A stretch of DNA of 64,000 nucleotides from Nocardioides jiangxiensis (GTDB lineage Bacteria > Actinomycetota > Actinomycetes > Propionibacteriales > Nocardioidaceae): the NCBI RefSeq assembly GCF_030580915.1, contig NZ_JAUQTA010000001.1:124001-188000 (forward strand). The letters run 5' to 3'. This document shows positions 44,925-53,941 of this stretch, piece by piece. Position 1 is the first letter of the stretch. Every line of letters begins with the position of its first letter. The notes beneath the pieces are model-generated. The model searched no databases. It was not told the DNA's origin and saw only the letters and a program-made list of their open reading frames with translations. The position numbers and the translations under genes are program-made.

Positions 44925-46165
44925 CAGCAGCGGTCCGACTCGGTCGCGCAGTAGTGCTGGAACTCGGCCTTGTACTTCGCGAACTCAGCCGCTGTCGAGG
45001 CGAACTTGGTCTCCCCCGTGCGCAGGTTGACCGTCACGTAGTAGTACCAGTCACCGGTGGCGGGGTGGGCCGCTGCAGCGAGCGCGTCGTCGCCCGGAGC
45101 CTCGATCGGGCCCGGCGGCAGGCCGGCGTTGCGATAGGTGTTGTACGGGCTCGCCACGTCGAGGTCGGCGTTGGAGGTGTGGGCCACGCCGGTCCGGCCG
45201 AGCGCGTAGTTGACCGTCGCGTCGATCTGGAGCTTGCCGACCGTGCCGGCCGTGCCGGGGTGCTCGATGCGGTTGTAGATGACCCGGGCGATCTTGGGCA
45301 TGTCGTCGCCGCGGCCCTCCGCCTCCACGAGAGCCGCCACCGTCATCAGCTCGCCGGGCGTGTAGCCCAGGCGCTTGGCGGACGCCTCGAGGTCGACCTT
45401 GTCGGCGGCCTGGCGCCAGCGCGCGACCATCTCCTTGAGCATGTCGACCGGCCTGGCGTTGGGCGCGAAGGCGTAGGTCGCCGGGAAGAGGTAGCCCTCC
45501 GGGTTTCCCTTGGCGTACGCCGGCAGGCCGAGCTGCCCGGGGTGGTCCAGGACCTTCTGGAACTGCGCCTTGGAGAAGTCGGTGTGCTTGACCAGCAGGG
45601 CGACGACGTCGACGACGCGGAGCCCCTCGGGGACGGTCACCTTGTCCGTGCGCTGGTTGGCCGGATCGCTGAGGACCGCGAACGCCGCCTCGGCGCTCAT
45701 CTCCTTGCGGACCTCGTAGAAGCCCACCTGGATCTGCGAGGAGGCGTCGGCATGCGCGCGGGCGTAGTCGATGTAGGCCTGTGCCGACTTCACCACGCCC
45801 GCGTCACGCAGCTTCACGCCGATCTGGTCGGCGGTGTCACCGGCTGCGACCTCGACGAGGACCGGGGTCGTGCCGTTGCCGGAGTAGTCCTCCGGGCCCT
45901 GGAACTGCTCCTTGATGCGGTCGAGGCCGACGATGCCGCCGGCGACGACGGCACCGCCCATGAGGACGATGAGGACGAGCAGGAGCAGGCAGCCCCCGCC
46001 GACGCGCTTGCGCCCGCCCCTGTGACCGCCGCTGACGTCGTGCGAGAAGCCCAGGGCCGCGCCGAGGTCACCGTGGTGTCCGGCGGGCGAGCGGTGCTGG
46101 CCCGCGGGGTGGGGCTCCGGGGTGGCCGGCTGCTCGATCGGCTGCTCCGGCTGCTGCTCGGTCAC
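44924..46165 (-). CDS. mltG: Endolytic murein transglycosylase MltG
   Basis: A 413-aa inner-membrane enzyme thought to cut nascent glycan strands and release them from the elongation machinery. A cytoplasmic N-tail rich in Gln, Pro and Glu (about residues 1-55) precedes one transmembrane helix (CLLLLVLIVLMGGAVVAGGIV). A LysM-like subdomain follows, and the YceG catalytic domain includes NPEGYLFPATY near residue 222, ALVEAEGRGDDMPKIARVIYNR near 270 with the catalytic Glu, and LPPGPIEAPG near 345. GTG start overlapping the ruvX stop (GTGA). Confidence 0.93.
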   Translation of the reverse strand: MTEQQPEQPIEQPATPEPHPAGQHRSPAGHHGDLGAALGFSHDVSGGHRGGRKRVGGGCLLLLVLIVLMGGAVVAGGIVGLDRIKEQFQGPEDYSGNGTTPVLVEVAAGDTADQIGVKLRDAGVVKSAQAYIDYARAHADASSQIQVGFYEVRKEMSAEAAFAVLSDPANQRTDKVTVPEGLRVVDVVALLVKHTDFSKAQFQKVLDHPGQLGLPAYAKGNPEGYLFPATYAFAPNARPVDMLKEMVARWRQAADKVDLEASAKRLGYTPGELMTVAALVEAEGRGDDMPKIARVIYNRIEHPGTAGTVGKLQIDATVNYALGRTGVAHTSNADLDVASPYNTYRNAGLPPGPIEAPGDDALAAAAHPATGDWYYYVTVNLRTGETKFASTAAEFAKYKAEFQHYCATESDRC

Positions 46166-46647
46166 GCCTGTTCTCCCTCGTTCACCACATCGTCTGCGAC
46201 CGCCACGACCTCACCGGGCGCGCTGCCGCGTGCCCTCTCGGAGTCGAGCGCGTTCTGCAGGATCACCACCGCGGCGACCTGGTCGACCACTGCGCGGCGC
46301 TTCTGGCCCTTCCGGCCCTGGGACCGCAGCTGGGCCTCCGCCGTCACCGTGCTCAGTCGCTCATCACACAGCCTCACGGGCACGGGCGCAATGCGCCGCG
46401 CCAGCAGACCGGCGAACTCGCGGACCTTCACCGCTGCGGGCCCCTCCGTGCCGTTGAGCGACCGTGGAAGGCCCATGACGACCTCGACGGCGTTCTCCTC
46501 CTCGAGGATCGCCGCGAGCCGCCCGAGGTCGCCCTCGCCACGCGGGACCGTCTCGACCGGGGTCGCGATGATGCCCATCGGGTCGCACCGCGCCACGCCG
46601 ATCCGGGCGTCTCCCGGGTCGACGCCGAGGCGCACTCCCATCCGCAT
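46162..46647 (-). CDS. ruvX: Holliday junction resolvase-like protein RuvX/YqgF
   Basis: A 161-aa RNase H-fold nuclease candidate, in E. coli involved in 16S rRNA 5'-end processing and elsewhere tied to recombination. RLGVDPGDARIGVARCDP near residue 6 holds the first catalytic Asp, MGLPRSLNGTEGP is near 58, and CDERLST near 94 holds the Glu. The usual downstream DxxAAVVILQ stretch is present. The ATG at 46647 may be replaced by one two codons later. Conserved neighbour of alaS and mltG. Confidence 0.92.
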   Translation of the reverse strand: MRMGVRLGVDPGDARIGVARCDPMGIIATPVETVPRGEGDLGRLAAILEEENAVEVVMGLPRSLNGTEGPAAVKVREFAGLLARRIAPVPVRLCDERLSTVTAEAQLRSQGRKGQKRRAVVDQVAAVVILQNALDSERARGSAPGEVVAVADDVVNEGEQA

Positions 46648-46662
46648 CGTCAGGACCGTCCG

Positions 46663-49347
46663 TCAGCCCTGGACCGTCTGCTGCACGGAGGCGACCACGG
46701 CAGCCACGGCGGCGTCGACCTGACCGGTCTCGGTGCCGCCGCCCTGCGCCATGTCGGCCTTGCCGCCGCCCTTGCCACCGATGTGCGGGCTCACGGCACG
46801 CAGCAGGTCGTTGGCCGAGAGACCCTTGTCGCGGGCGACCTCGTTGGTCGCGGCGACCACGGAGACCTTGCCGTCCGCCACGCCCAGGACGACGACCACG
46901 ACGGCCTCGCTCGGCGCGAACCGCGCACGCACGTCGGTCACGAGCGTGCGGACGTCGCCGCCCCCGGCACCGTCGACGCGCTTCGCGACCACCTTGACGC
47001 CGTTGACGTCCTGCGCGGCGGCAGCGATGTCGCCGGCGGCTGCGAGGAGCTGCGCGACGCGGACCTTCTCGATCTCCTTCTCCGCGGCGCGGAGACGGTC
47101 GACGAGATCGCCGACGCGACCCACGAGGTCGTCCGGCTGGGCCTTCAGGAGCTCGGTCAGCTGGCCGACGACGTCACGCTCGCGGGCGAGGTACCTGAAG
47201 CCCTCGAGGCCCGTGAACGCCTCGATGCGCCGGTTGCCGGAGCCGACCGAGGCCTCGCCCGTGACGACGAGCGTGCCGATCTGCGAGGAGTGGTCGACAT
47301 GCGTGCCACCGCAGAGCTCGCGGCTCCAGGGGCCGCCGATCTCGACGACGCGGACCTTGCTGTCGTCGTAGGTCTCGCCGAAGAGGGCGATGGCGCCCCA
47401 CTCCTTGGCCTGCGGGAGCGTCATGTAGTCCCAGGAGACCGGGAGGTCGGCGCGGAGGGCCGCGTTGGAGACCTCCTCGACGTCCTTGAGCTGGGTCGCA
47501 GTGAGGGACTGGGTCCAGCCGAAGTCGAGGCGCAGGTAGCCCGGCCGGTTGAACGAGCCGGACTGCAGCGCGGTCGGGCCGAGCACCTCACGGAGTGCCG
47601 CGTGGATGACGTGCGTGCCGGAGTGCGCCTGGCGGGCCCCCGTACGCCACTCCTTGTCGACCTGCGCGTGCAGGGACCCGGCTCCGGCAGCACCGGGGGC
47701 GTACTCGCCGTCGACGACGCGGACCTGGTGGACGACGAGGCCCTTCACCGGGCGCTGGACGTCGAGCACCTCGAAGCGTCCGCCGTCGAACTCGATGATG
47801 CCGGCGTCTGCGGCCTGGCCACCGGACTCGGCGTAGAACGGCGTGCGGTCGAGCACGAGCTCGCCGACCTCGCCGTTGCGCAGCACGTCGACCCGGGCGC
47901 CCTCGCGGAGCAGGGCCACCGGGCGCGACTCCGTCTCGAGCGTCTCGTAGGCGAGCCACTCGGTGGGGCCGGTCTCGTCCATGATGCCGCGGTAGACGGT
48001 GAGGTCGGCGTGGCCGCCCTTCTTCGCCTTCGCGTCGGCCTTGGCCCGCTCGCGCTGCTCGGCCATGAGGCTGCGGAAGCCCTGCTCGTCGACGCTGAGG
48101 CCTGCCTCGGCGGCCATCTCGAGCGTCAGGTCGATCGGGAAGCCGTAGGTGTCGTGGAGCTGGAACGCCTTGTCGCCACCGAACGTGGTGGCGCCTGACT
48201 TCTTCACCTCGGCGGCCGCCAGGTCGAAGATCTGGGTGCCGGACGTGAGCGTCTTGCGGAACGCCTCCTCCTCCGCGTTGGCCACGGCGGAGATGCGCTC
48301 CCAGTTGTCGAACAGGTCGGTGTAGGTCTGCCCCATGCGGTCGCGCGACACCGGGAGCAGCTCGCGCAGCGCCGGGTCCTCGTAGCCGAGCAGGCGCATG
48401 TTGCGGATCACGCGGCGGGCCAGGCGGCGCAGCACGTAGCCGCGGCCCTCGTTGCCCGGGGTGACGCCGTCGTTGATCAGCATCATCGACGAGCGGATGT
48501 GGTCGGCGACGACACGGAAGCGGACGTCGTCCTCCGGGTTCGCGCCGTAGCGCTTGCCGGTGAGCTCCTGCGCCTTCTCGATGACCGGGAAGACCACGTC
48601 GGTCTCGTACATGTTCGACTTGCCCTGGAGCAGGTACGCGACGCGCTCCAGGCCCATGCCGGTGTCGATGCCGGTCTGCGCGAGCGGGCCGGCGATGTCG
48701 ACGTCGTACTTGGACCGGGCGGCGGAGATGTCGTCCTGCATGAAGACGAGGTTCCAGAACTCGAGGTAGCGGTCGCCGGCGTCCCAGTCGCGGTCGGCAC
48801 CGAACGCCGGGCCACGGTCGATCAGGATCTCCGAGCACGGGCCTCCGGGGCCGGGAACGCCCATCGACCAGTAGTTCTCGCTCGGGGGCAGCCGCACGAT
48901 CCGGTCGTCCGGAAGGCCGGTGATCCGCTTCCAGAGGGCGACCGCCTCGTCGTCGCCGTTGAGCACCGACGGGTAGAGGACGGACTCGTCGAGCCCGAAG
49001 CCGCCGTCGGCCTGCGACTTGGTGACCAGCTCCCAGGCGAGCTGGATCGCACCCTCCTTGAAGTAGTCGCCGAAGGAGAAGTTGCCGCACATCTCGAAGA
49101 AGGTGCCGTGGCGGGTGGTCTTGCCGACCTCCTCGATGTCCGGCGTGCGGATGCACTTCTGCACGCTGGCGGCACGCTTGAACGGCGGGGTCTCCTGGCC
49201 GAGGAAGTAGGGCTTGAACGGGACCATGCCCGCGTTGACGAAGAGCAGGTTCGGGTCGTCCAGCAGCAGCGAGGCGCTCGGGACCACCGTGTGGCCCGCG
49301 TTCGCGAAGTGGTCGGTGAACCGTCGGCGGATCTCGGCGGTCTCCAT
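46663..49347 (-). CDS. alaS: Alanyl-tRNA synthetase
   Basis: An 894-aa class II synthetase. N-terminal catalytic domain with NAGMVPFKPYFLG and KCIRTPDIEEVGKTTRHGTFFEM; tRNA-recognition helices; an editing domain with HSGTHVIHAAL near residue 580 and CGGTHVDHS near 685, which carry zinc ligands; and a C-terminal C-Ala oligomerisation domain ending in a Gly-rich GGKGGGKADMAQGGG stretch. Full length. The ATG overlaps the stop of the upstream small protein by one base. Confidence 0.98.
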   Translation of the reverse strand: METAEIRRRFTDHFANAGHTVVPSASLLLDDPNLLFVNAGMVPFKPYFLGQETPPFKRAASVQKCIRTPDIEEVGKTTRHGTFFEMCGNFSFGDYFKEGAIQLAWELVTKSQADGGFGLDESVLYPSVLNGDDEAVALWKRITGLPDDRIVRLPPSENYWSMGVPGPGGPCSEILIDRGPAFGADRDWDAGDRYLEFWNLVFMQDDISAARSKYDVDIAGPLAQTGIDTGMGLERVAYLLQGKSNMYETDVVFPVIEKAQELTGKRYGANPEDDVRFRVVADHIRSSMMLINDGVTPGNEGRGYVLRRLARRVIRNMRLLGYEDPALRELLPVSRDRMGQTYTDLFDNWERISAVANAEEEAFRKTLTSGTQIFDLAAAEVKKSGATTFGGDKAFQLHDTYGFPIDLTLEMAAEAGLSVDEQGFRSLMAEQRERAKADAKAKKGGHADLTVYRGIMDETGPTEWLAYETLETESRPVALLREGARVDVLRNGEVGELVLDRTPFYAESGGQAADAGIIEFDGGRFEVLDVQRPVKGLVVHQVRVVDGEYAPGAAGAGSLHAQVDKEWRTGARQAHSGTHVIHAALREVLGPTALQSGSFNRPGYLRLDFGWTQSLTATQLKDVEEVSNAALRADLPVSWDYMTLPQAKEWGAIALFGETYDDSKVRVVEIGGPWSRELCGGTHVDHSSQIGTLVVTGEASVGSGNRRIEAFTGLEGFRYLARERDVVGQLTELLKAQPDDLVGRVGDLVDRLRAAEKEIEKVRVAQLLAAAGDIAAAAQDVNGVKVVAKRVDGAGGGDVRTLVTDVRARFAPSEAVVVVVLGVADGKVSVVAATNEVARDKGLSANDLLRAVSPHIGGKGGGKADMAQGGGTETGQVDAAVAAVVASVQQTVQG

Positions 49348-49649
49348 CAGTGCTGTCCTCGGCTTTCGATCTGCTTCATCTGTGCTCCCGCAGGAGCGAG
49401 TTCGGTGGTGCGGCGGCTGGTCTCCAGCGGGGGCAGCCCGAGCCGGCCGCGCAGCTCGTGCTCCTTGTCGATGCGGGCCTGCTCGACCTCCGCTCGGAGC
49501 ATCCGGGCCCCGAGCGCCAGCGAGCGGCCCCGGTCACGGAGCCCGTCGGGCGTGAGGGCCTCCTGGGCGCGGCGCGCCTTGACCATCCCGTAGACGCCCA
49601 CGCCGACTCCGGCGACGAACATCGCGGCCCGGCCGGGAACGACGCTCAT
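49347..49649 (-). CDS. Small membrane-anchored protein (DUF6167-like) upstream of alaS
   Basis: A 100-aa protein with an N-terminal hydrophobic segment (AAMFVAGVGVGVYGMV), then a charged amphipathic helix (KARRAQEALTPDGLRDRGRSL, AEVEQARIDKEHELRGRLG) and a polar tail. Small proteins of this type regularly precede alaS in actinobacteria. The function is unknown. It is coupled to both neighbours (ATGA with the gene before, TGATG with alaS). Confidence 0.8.
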   Translation of the reverse strand: MSVVPGRAAMFVAGVGVGVYGMVKARRAQEALTPDGLRDRGRSLALGARMLRAEVEQARIDKEHELRGRLGLPPLETSRRTTELAPAGAQMKQIESRGQH

Positions 49650-50158
49650 CCGGGCACCCGCTGCGACGATCGGGGCGACTCGCGCTGGGCAGCCCGCTCT
49701 CGCGCGCGGATCTCGTCCCGGACGCGGCGGTACTCGTCCTTGCGCGCCTTGCGGGACCGCTTGACCTCGCGCTTCATCTCGAAGCGGATCCGGTTGCGGA
49801 CCTCGGGAGCCAGTGCCCGTCGTACGCCGTGGGTGAGGGCTGCTGCCTTGACCACGGTCTCGCGCGCGACGATGTCGACGAAGAGCCGGCCGTCGATGCG
49901 CTGCACGGTCTCGGCCGGCTCGGGGGTCTCCTCGTCGCCGTCGCCGAGGCTGGTGATCACGAACTCCTCGGGCGCGGCAGGCGGGCGCGCTGCCTGCACG
50001 GCGAGTGCGTCGACCCTGGCCCGGAGCTCGGCCGCCTCGGCACGGGTCCGGGCGAGCTCCGCGGCGGTGCGCTCCCGCTCACGGCGCACCAGTGCGACGG
50101 CGGAGGCGCACACAGCGACCACAACCACCACGGCGAGCGCGACGACGACCCAGATCAC
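49646..50158 (-). CDS. Single-pass membrane protein with coiled coil
   Basis: A 170-aa protein: transmembrane helix at the extreme N-terminus (VVVALAVVVVVAVCASAVALV), a coiled coil (about residues 25-60, RRERERTAAELARTRAEAAELRARVDAL), then a compact part (EEFVITSLGDG, GRLFVDIVARETVVKAAALTHGVRRAL) and a very basic C-terminal helix rich in Arg and Lys. No family is recognised with confidence. GTG at 50158 is chosen since it starts at the helix and TAGGGT lies 8 nt upstream; the longer frame to 50290 runs through repeat motifs. It heads the unit that includes alaS. Confidence 0.7.
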   Translation of the reverse strand: MIWVVVALAVVVVVAVCASAVALVRRERERTAAELARTRAEAAELRARVDALAVQAARPPAAPEEFVITSLGDGDEETPEPAETVQRIDGRLFVDIVARETVVKAAALTHGVRRALAPEVRNRIRFEMKREVKRSRKARKDEYRRVRDEIRARERAAQRESPRSSQRVPG

Positions 50159-50166
50159 AGTGCCCG

Positions 50167-50172
50167 ACCCTA
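50167..50172 (-). promoter_or_regulatory. -10 box upstream of the coiled-coil membrane protein gene
   Basis: TAGGGT followed by eight bases and GTG (50158); would give a leader of zero to two nucleotides. Confidence 0.45.
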
Positions 50173-50236
50173 TCGCGGCGGCGGGCGCGGCCACACGACG
50201 GTTCACCACAGCCGCGGTCGGCGTGAACCGACACGT

Positions 50237-50353
50237 TGACGTGTCAACCTCCAGCGATCCCCGCGTGCAGCCCGGTCGATGACGCGTCAACCTGTCGGTT
50301 CGCGTCGTCAGCCACGACGAGCATCGCCGTCACCGGTCCGGGTCGACGCGTGA
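50237..50353. repeat. Three copies of an operator-like motif TGACGYGTCAACC
   Basis: Two direct copies (50237-50250 and 50280-50293) share TGACGYGTCAACCT. A third in opposite orientation with two mismatches lies at 50341-50353. The core TGACGCGTCA of the second copy is a perfect palindrome. The copies are 43 and 61 bp apart in the 201-bp gap between rarA and the alaS-unit promoter. Likely binding sites for an unidentified regulator. Nothing else is seen in this gap. Confidence 0.55.
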
Positions 50354-50359
50354 CGGCGC

Positions 50360-51751
50360 TCAGCGCTGGCCGCGCACGATCGCCCTGATCCGCTCCCAGC
50401 GCTGCTTGACCGACGCCTCGGCGCCGAGCTCCGTCGGGCGGTAGTACGCCGCGTCCGCCACGACGTCGGGGAGGTACTGCTGCGAGGCGATGCCGAAGGG
50501 CTCGTCGTGCGCGTAGATGTACGGCTGCGGCGCCCCTGCGGCGTGACCGAGCTTCTTCGCGCCCGCGTAGTGGCCGTCGCGCAGGTGCGGGGGCACGGCG
50601 CCGACCTTCCCCGCGCGGACATCGGCCTGCGCCTCGTTGATCGCGACGTACGCCGCGTTGGACTTCGGGGCCACGGCGAGCGCGATCGTGGCCTGCGAGA
50701 GGTTGATGCGCGCCTCGGGCATGCCGATCAGCTGCACCGCCTGGGCGGCGGCCACCGCGGTCTGCAGCGCCGTCGGGTCGGCCAGCCCGATGTCCTCCGA
50801 GGCGGAGATGACGAGGCGGCGGGCGATGAACCGGGGGTCCTCCCCCGCCTCGATCATCCGGGCCAGGTAGTGGAGCGCGGCGTCGGCGTCGGACCCGCGG
50901 ATCGACTTGATGAAGGCCGAGATGACGTCGTAGTGCTGGTCCCCCTGCCGGTCGTAGCGCACCGCCGCCACGTCGACGGCCGTCTCGGCGGTCGCGAGGT
51001 CGATGACCGGCTTCGCGTCACCGGCCTGCAGCCGTGCACCTCCGGCGGCGGCTTCGAGGTAGGTGAGCGAACGCCGGGCGTCTCCCCCCGCGAGCCGGAC
51101 CAGGTGCGCGGCAGCGTCCTCCTCGAGGAGCACCTCGCCGTTCAGCCCGCGCGGGTCCGCGAGCGCGTGGTCCACGACCTTCCGGATGTCGTCGTCGGTG
51201 AGCGACTCGAGGCGCAGCAGCAGGGAGCGCGAGAGCAGTGGAGAGATGACCGAGAAGAACGGGTTCTCGGTCGTGGCGGCGACGAGGGTGACCCACCTGT
51301 TCTCGACCCCGGGCAGGAGGGCGTCCTGCTGGGCCTTCGAGAAGCGGTGCACCTCGTCGACGAAGAGCACGGTCTCGCGCCCTCCACGGGCCAGCTCGCG
51401 CCGTGCGTCGTCGATCGCCGCGCGGACCTCCTTGACGCCCGCCGAGACCGCCGAGACCTCCACGAACCGGCGGTCGGTCTGCTGCGACACGATCGACGCG
51501 ATCGTCGTCTTGCCAGTGCCCGGCGGCCCCCAGAGCAGCAGCGACAGGGCCTGGTCGCCCTCGACCAGCTGCCGGAGCGGCGAGCCGGGCGCGCGGAGCT
51601 GCTCCTGCCCGACGAGCTCGTCGAGGGTCCGCGGCCGCATGCGGACGGCGAGGGGCGCCGACGCGTGGGTGTTGACACCCAACGAGCCGGCGCCCGGCAC
51701 CTCACCGCCTGCAGGCGGGGTGTCGTCGTACGCGAAGAGGCTGTCATCCAC
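50360..51751 (-). CDS. rarA: Replication-associated recombination protein RarA (MgsA/WRNIP1 family AAA+ ATPase)
   Basis: A 463-aa AAA+ protein acting at stalled forks. [15 protein letters not shown] near residue 38, Walker [11 protein letters not shown] near 74, Walker [20 protein letters not shown] near 128, sensor 1 [11 protein letters not shown] near 160, and the C-terminal clamp-loader-like domain with [30 protein letters not shown] start with TAGGCT exactly 6 nt upstream, so leaderless. In many actinobacteria rarA follows aspS directly; here an ABC transporter block lies between them. Confidence 0.94.
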   Translation of the reverse strand: MDDSLFAYDDTPPAGGEVPGAGSLGVNTHASAPLAVRMRPRTLDELVGQEQLRAPGSPLRQLVEGDQALSLLLWGPPGTGKTTIASIVSQQTDRRFVEVSAVSAGVKEVRAAIDDARRELARGGRETVLFVDEVHRFSKAQQDALLPGVENRWVTLVAATTENPFFSVISPLLSRSLLLRLESLTDDDIRKVVDHALADPRGLNGEVLLEEDAAAHLVRLAGGDARRSLTYLEAAAGGARLQAGDAKPVIDLATAETAVDVAAVRYDRQGDQHYDVISAFIKSIRGSDADAALHYLARMIEAGEDPRFIARRLVISASEDIGLADPTALQTAVAAAQAVQLIGMPEARINLSQATIALAVAPKSNAAYVAINEAQADVRAGKVGAVPPHLRDGHYAGAKKLGHAAGAPQPYIYAHDEPFGIASQQYLPDVVADAAYYRPTELGAEASVKQRWERIRAIVRGQR

Positions 51752-51757
51752 GCTGCC

Positions 51758-51763
51758 AGCCTA
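51758..51763 (-). promoter_or_regulatory. -10 box for leaderless rarA
   Basis: TAGGCT, six bases, then the GTG start of rarA. No ribosome site is present. Confidence 0.5.
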
Positions 51764-51789
51764 GGGCGTGTCCGGCAGACCTCCCCCGC

Positions 51790-53457
51790 CTAGGAGACGC
51801 CCTCCTGCTCGATCAGGCGGTCCCGCTCCTCGCGCCGCCAGCGCTGCTCCACGGGGTCCGGGACGGGCACCGCTGCGACAAGGCGCTTGGTGTAGTCGTC
51901 CTGCGGGTCGTGAGCGACCTGGTCACGCGGACCGATCTCCACCAGGCGGCCCAGGTGCATGACGGCGATGCGCTGGGTGAGCTGCTCGACCACGCCCAGG
52001 TCGTGGCTGATGAACAGGCAGGCGAAGCCGTGCGACTGCTGCAGCTCGTGGAACAGCCCGAGCACGCGCTCCTGCACCGAGACGTCGAGCGCCGACGTCG
52101 GCTCGTCGGCGATCAGCAGCTCCGGTTCGAGAGCGAGCGCGCGGGCGATGCCGACGCGCTGCCGCTGGCCACCGGAGAGCTCGTGCGGGTAGCGGTTGCG
52201 GAAGCCGCGGGCGAGCTGCACGTCGTCGAGGAGCTTCTCCACCCGCGCGCTGAGCTCCTTGCCGCGAAGCTTCCGGTGCAGGTAGAGCGGCTCGCCGATC
52301 GACTCACCGATCGGCAGACGGGGGTTGAGGGACGAACCCGGGTCCTGGAAGACGAACCCGACCTTCTCGCGGAGCGGCCGCAGCGACTTCACCTTGGCGC
52401 CACGCATCTCGATGCCACCGACCGTGAGGGATCCCCCGGAGACCGGCTGCAGGCCGACCAGTGCGCGACCGATCGTGGTCTTGCCGGAGCCCGACTCGCC
52501 CACGAGGCCGAGCACTTCGCCGGCCGAGATCTCGAACGAGACGCCGTCCACGGCGGTGAACTCGGGCTGCTTGCCCCGCTTGGGGTACTTCAGCACGAGG
52601 TCCCGGGCCACCACGACGGCCGGCGCGTCGAGGTCGACCAGCGGCATCTCGAAGTCGTTGCGCGGGTTGCCGAAGTACGGCACCGCGCCCAGCAGGCGCT
52701 GCGTGTACGGGTCGGCCGGCGACGCGAAGACGTCGATCGTGTCACCGCGCTCGACGACCTTGCCGTCCTTCATGACGATCATGCGGTCGGCCATGTCGGC
52801 GACGACGCCCATGTCGTGCGTGATCAGGATGATGCCGCAGTCGATCCGCGTGCGGAGGTCGCGCATGAGCTTCAGGATCTCCGCCTGCACGGTGACGTCG
52901 AGGGCCGTCGTCGGCTCGTCGGCGATCAACAGCTTCGGCTCGCAGGCGAGGGCCTGCGCGATCATCGCGCGCTGGCGCTGACCGCCCGAGAGCTGGTGCG
53001 GGAAGCTGTTGAAGCGGCGCGCCGGATCCGGGATCTCGACCATCGTCAGCAGCTCGATGGCACGCGCCTTGGCAGCCTGGGGCGTCAGGTCGAAGTGCGA
53101 GCGCAGCGTCTCCACGATCTGGAAGCCGACCGTGTAGACGGGGTTCAGCGCGGTCATCGGCTCCTGGAAGATCACCGCGATCTCCTTGCCCCTGACCTTG
53201 CGCATCGGAGCACCGGTCAGGCCGATGAGCTCCTTGCCGTCGAGCTTCGCGCTGCCGGTCGCCCGGCCGTTGCTCGGGAGCAGGCCGAGGAGCGACATCG
53301 ACGTCTGGGTCTTGCCCGACCCCGACTCGCCGACGATGGCCAGTACCTCGCCGCGGTTGACGGTGTAGTTGACTCCCTCAGCGGCGGTGATCCACTCACC
53401 GTCGACGAAGAACTCGACGCTCAGGTCCTGGACCTCGAGGATGGGAGTATCAGACAT
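51790..53457 (-). CDS. Fused double ATPase of an oligopeptide-type ABC importer (DppD-DppF-like)
   Basis: A 555-aa cytoplasmic protein with two complete nucleotide-binding domains. The first has Walker A GESGSGKTQ near residue 45, signature LSGGQRQRA near 160 and Walker B LLIADEPTTALDV. The second has GESGSGKTT near 330, LSGGQRQRV near 435 and LLIADEPTSALDV. Each domain is followed by the peptide-importer C-terminal extension (DPYTQRLLGAVP; DDYTKRLVAAVP). It powers uptake with the permeases and binding protein upstream. ATG at 53457 is chosen because GGAG stands nine bases before it; the ATG at 53463 would leave only three. The start overlaps the divergent PH-domain gene by two bases. Confidence 0.93.
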   Translation of the reverse strand: MSDTPILEVQDLSVEFFVDGEWITAAEGVNYTVNRGEVLAIVGESGSGKTQTSMSLLGLLPSNGRATGSAKLDGKELIGLTGAPMRKVRGKEIAVIFQEPMTALNPVYTVGFQIVETLRSHFDLTPQAAKARAIELLTMVEIPDPARRFNSFPHQLSGGQRQRAMIAQALACEPKLLIADEPTTALDVTVQAEILKLMRDLRTRIDCGIILITHDMGVVADMADRMIVMKDGKVVERGDTIDVFASPADPYTQRLLGAVPYFGNPRNDFEMPLVDLDAPAVVVARDLVLKYPKRGKQPEFTAVDGVSFEISAGEVLGLVGESGSGKTTIGRALVGLQPVSGGSLTVGGIEMRGAKVKSLRPLREKVGFVFQDPGSSLNPRLPIGESIGEPLYLHRKLRGKELSARVEKLLDDVQLARGFRNRYPHELSGGQRQRVGIARALALEPELLIADEPTSALDVSVQERVLGLFHELQQSHGFACLFISHDLGVVEQLTQRIAVMHLGRLVEIGPRDQVAHDPQDDYTKRLVAAVPVPDPVEQRWRREERDRLIEQEGVS

Positions 53458-53941
53458 GCGCATTCACTCCGGACGCTTGCTGGGTTGGACGGCCATCGGT
53501 GTTGCCGTGGTGGGTGTCGCGGCGCTCGTGGCCGCAGGAGAGCTGGTCAGCGGTTACACGCTGGCGCTGGCCGCGCTCGGGGTGGCCGGCTACGCGGCGT
53601 ACGTGCGTCCGTACGTCGACATCAACCCGGGCGAGCTGGTCTTCGCCAACCCGCTCCGCACCGTCCACATCCCGTGGCCGGCGGTCGAGGAGGTCAACGG
53701 ACGCCTCGGCCTGCAGGTCACCACCACCGAGGGACGCCACACCGCCTGGGCGGCGCCGCTGCGCCGCCGCCTCGACGAGGACGTCCTCCAGCAACTCGAG
53801 GAGCATCGTGCCGCCGGTCACCTCGACGACCCCCGCTTCGAGCGGCCGAAGCCGACGATCCGCTGGAACATCGGCGTGGTCGCCGCCGCCGCGTTGTTGT
53901 CCGCCTTCGCCATCGCCTTGGCGCTCGGCACCTTCTTCTGA
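53456..53941 (+). CDS. PH-domain membrane protein encoded antisense within the ABC transporter operon
   Basis: A 161-aa protein with two N-terminal transmembrane helices (WTAIGVAVVGVAALVAAG; TLALAALGVAGYAAYV), a bacterial PH-like domain (VDINPGELVFANPLRTVHIPWPAVEEVNGRLGLQVTTTEGRHTAWA) and a hydrophobic C-terminal segment (IGVVAAAALLSAFAIALALG). Typical of small actinobacterial PH (bPH) proteins of unknown role. GGGAG eight bases before the ATG supports the start. It runs against the ABC operon: its start overlaps the ATPase start by 2 bp and its 3' end overlaps the permease 3' end by 124 bp. Confidence 0.82.
   Translation: MRIHSGRLLGWTAIGVAVVGVAALVAAGELVSGYTLALAALGVAGYAAYVRPYVDINPGELVFANPLRTVHIPWPAVEEVNGRLGLQVTTTEGRHTAWAAPLRRRLDEDVLQQLEEHRAAGHLDDPRFERPKPTIRWNIGVVAAAALLSAFAIALALGTFF

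Noticed and set aside
50159..50290. A 44-residue N-terminal extension of the coiled-coil membrane protein
   Set aside because: The extension lies over the operator-like repeats and promoter box, and the helix-first start at 50158 is preceded by TAGGGT at 8 nt.
53818..53941. A frameshift that would falsely extend the DppC-type permease into the PH gene
   Set aside because: The permease frame is continuous to its stop without a composition break that demands an error, and the PH frame is also intact; a genuine overlap is the simpler reading, though sequencing error is not excluded.
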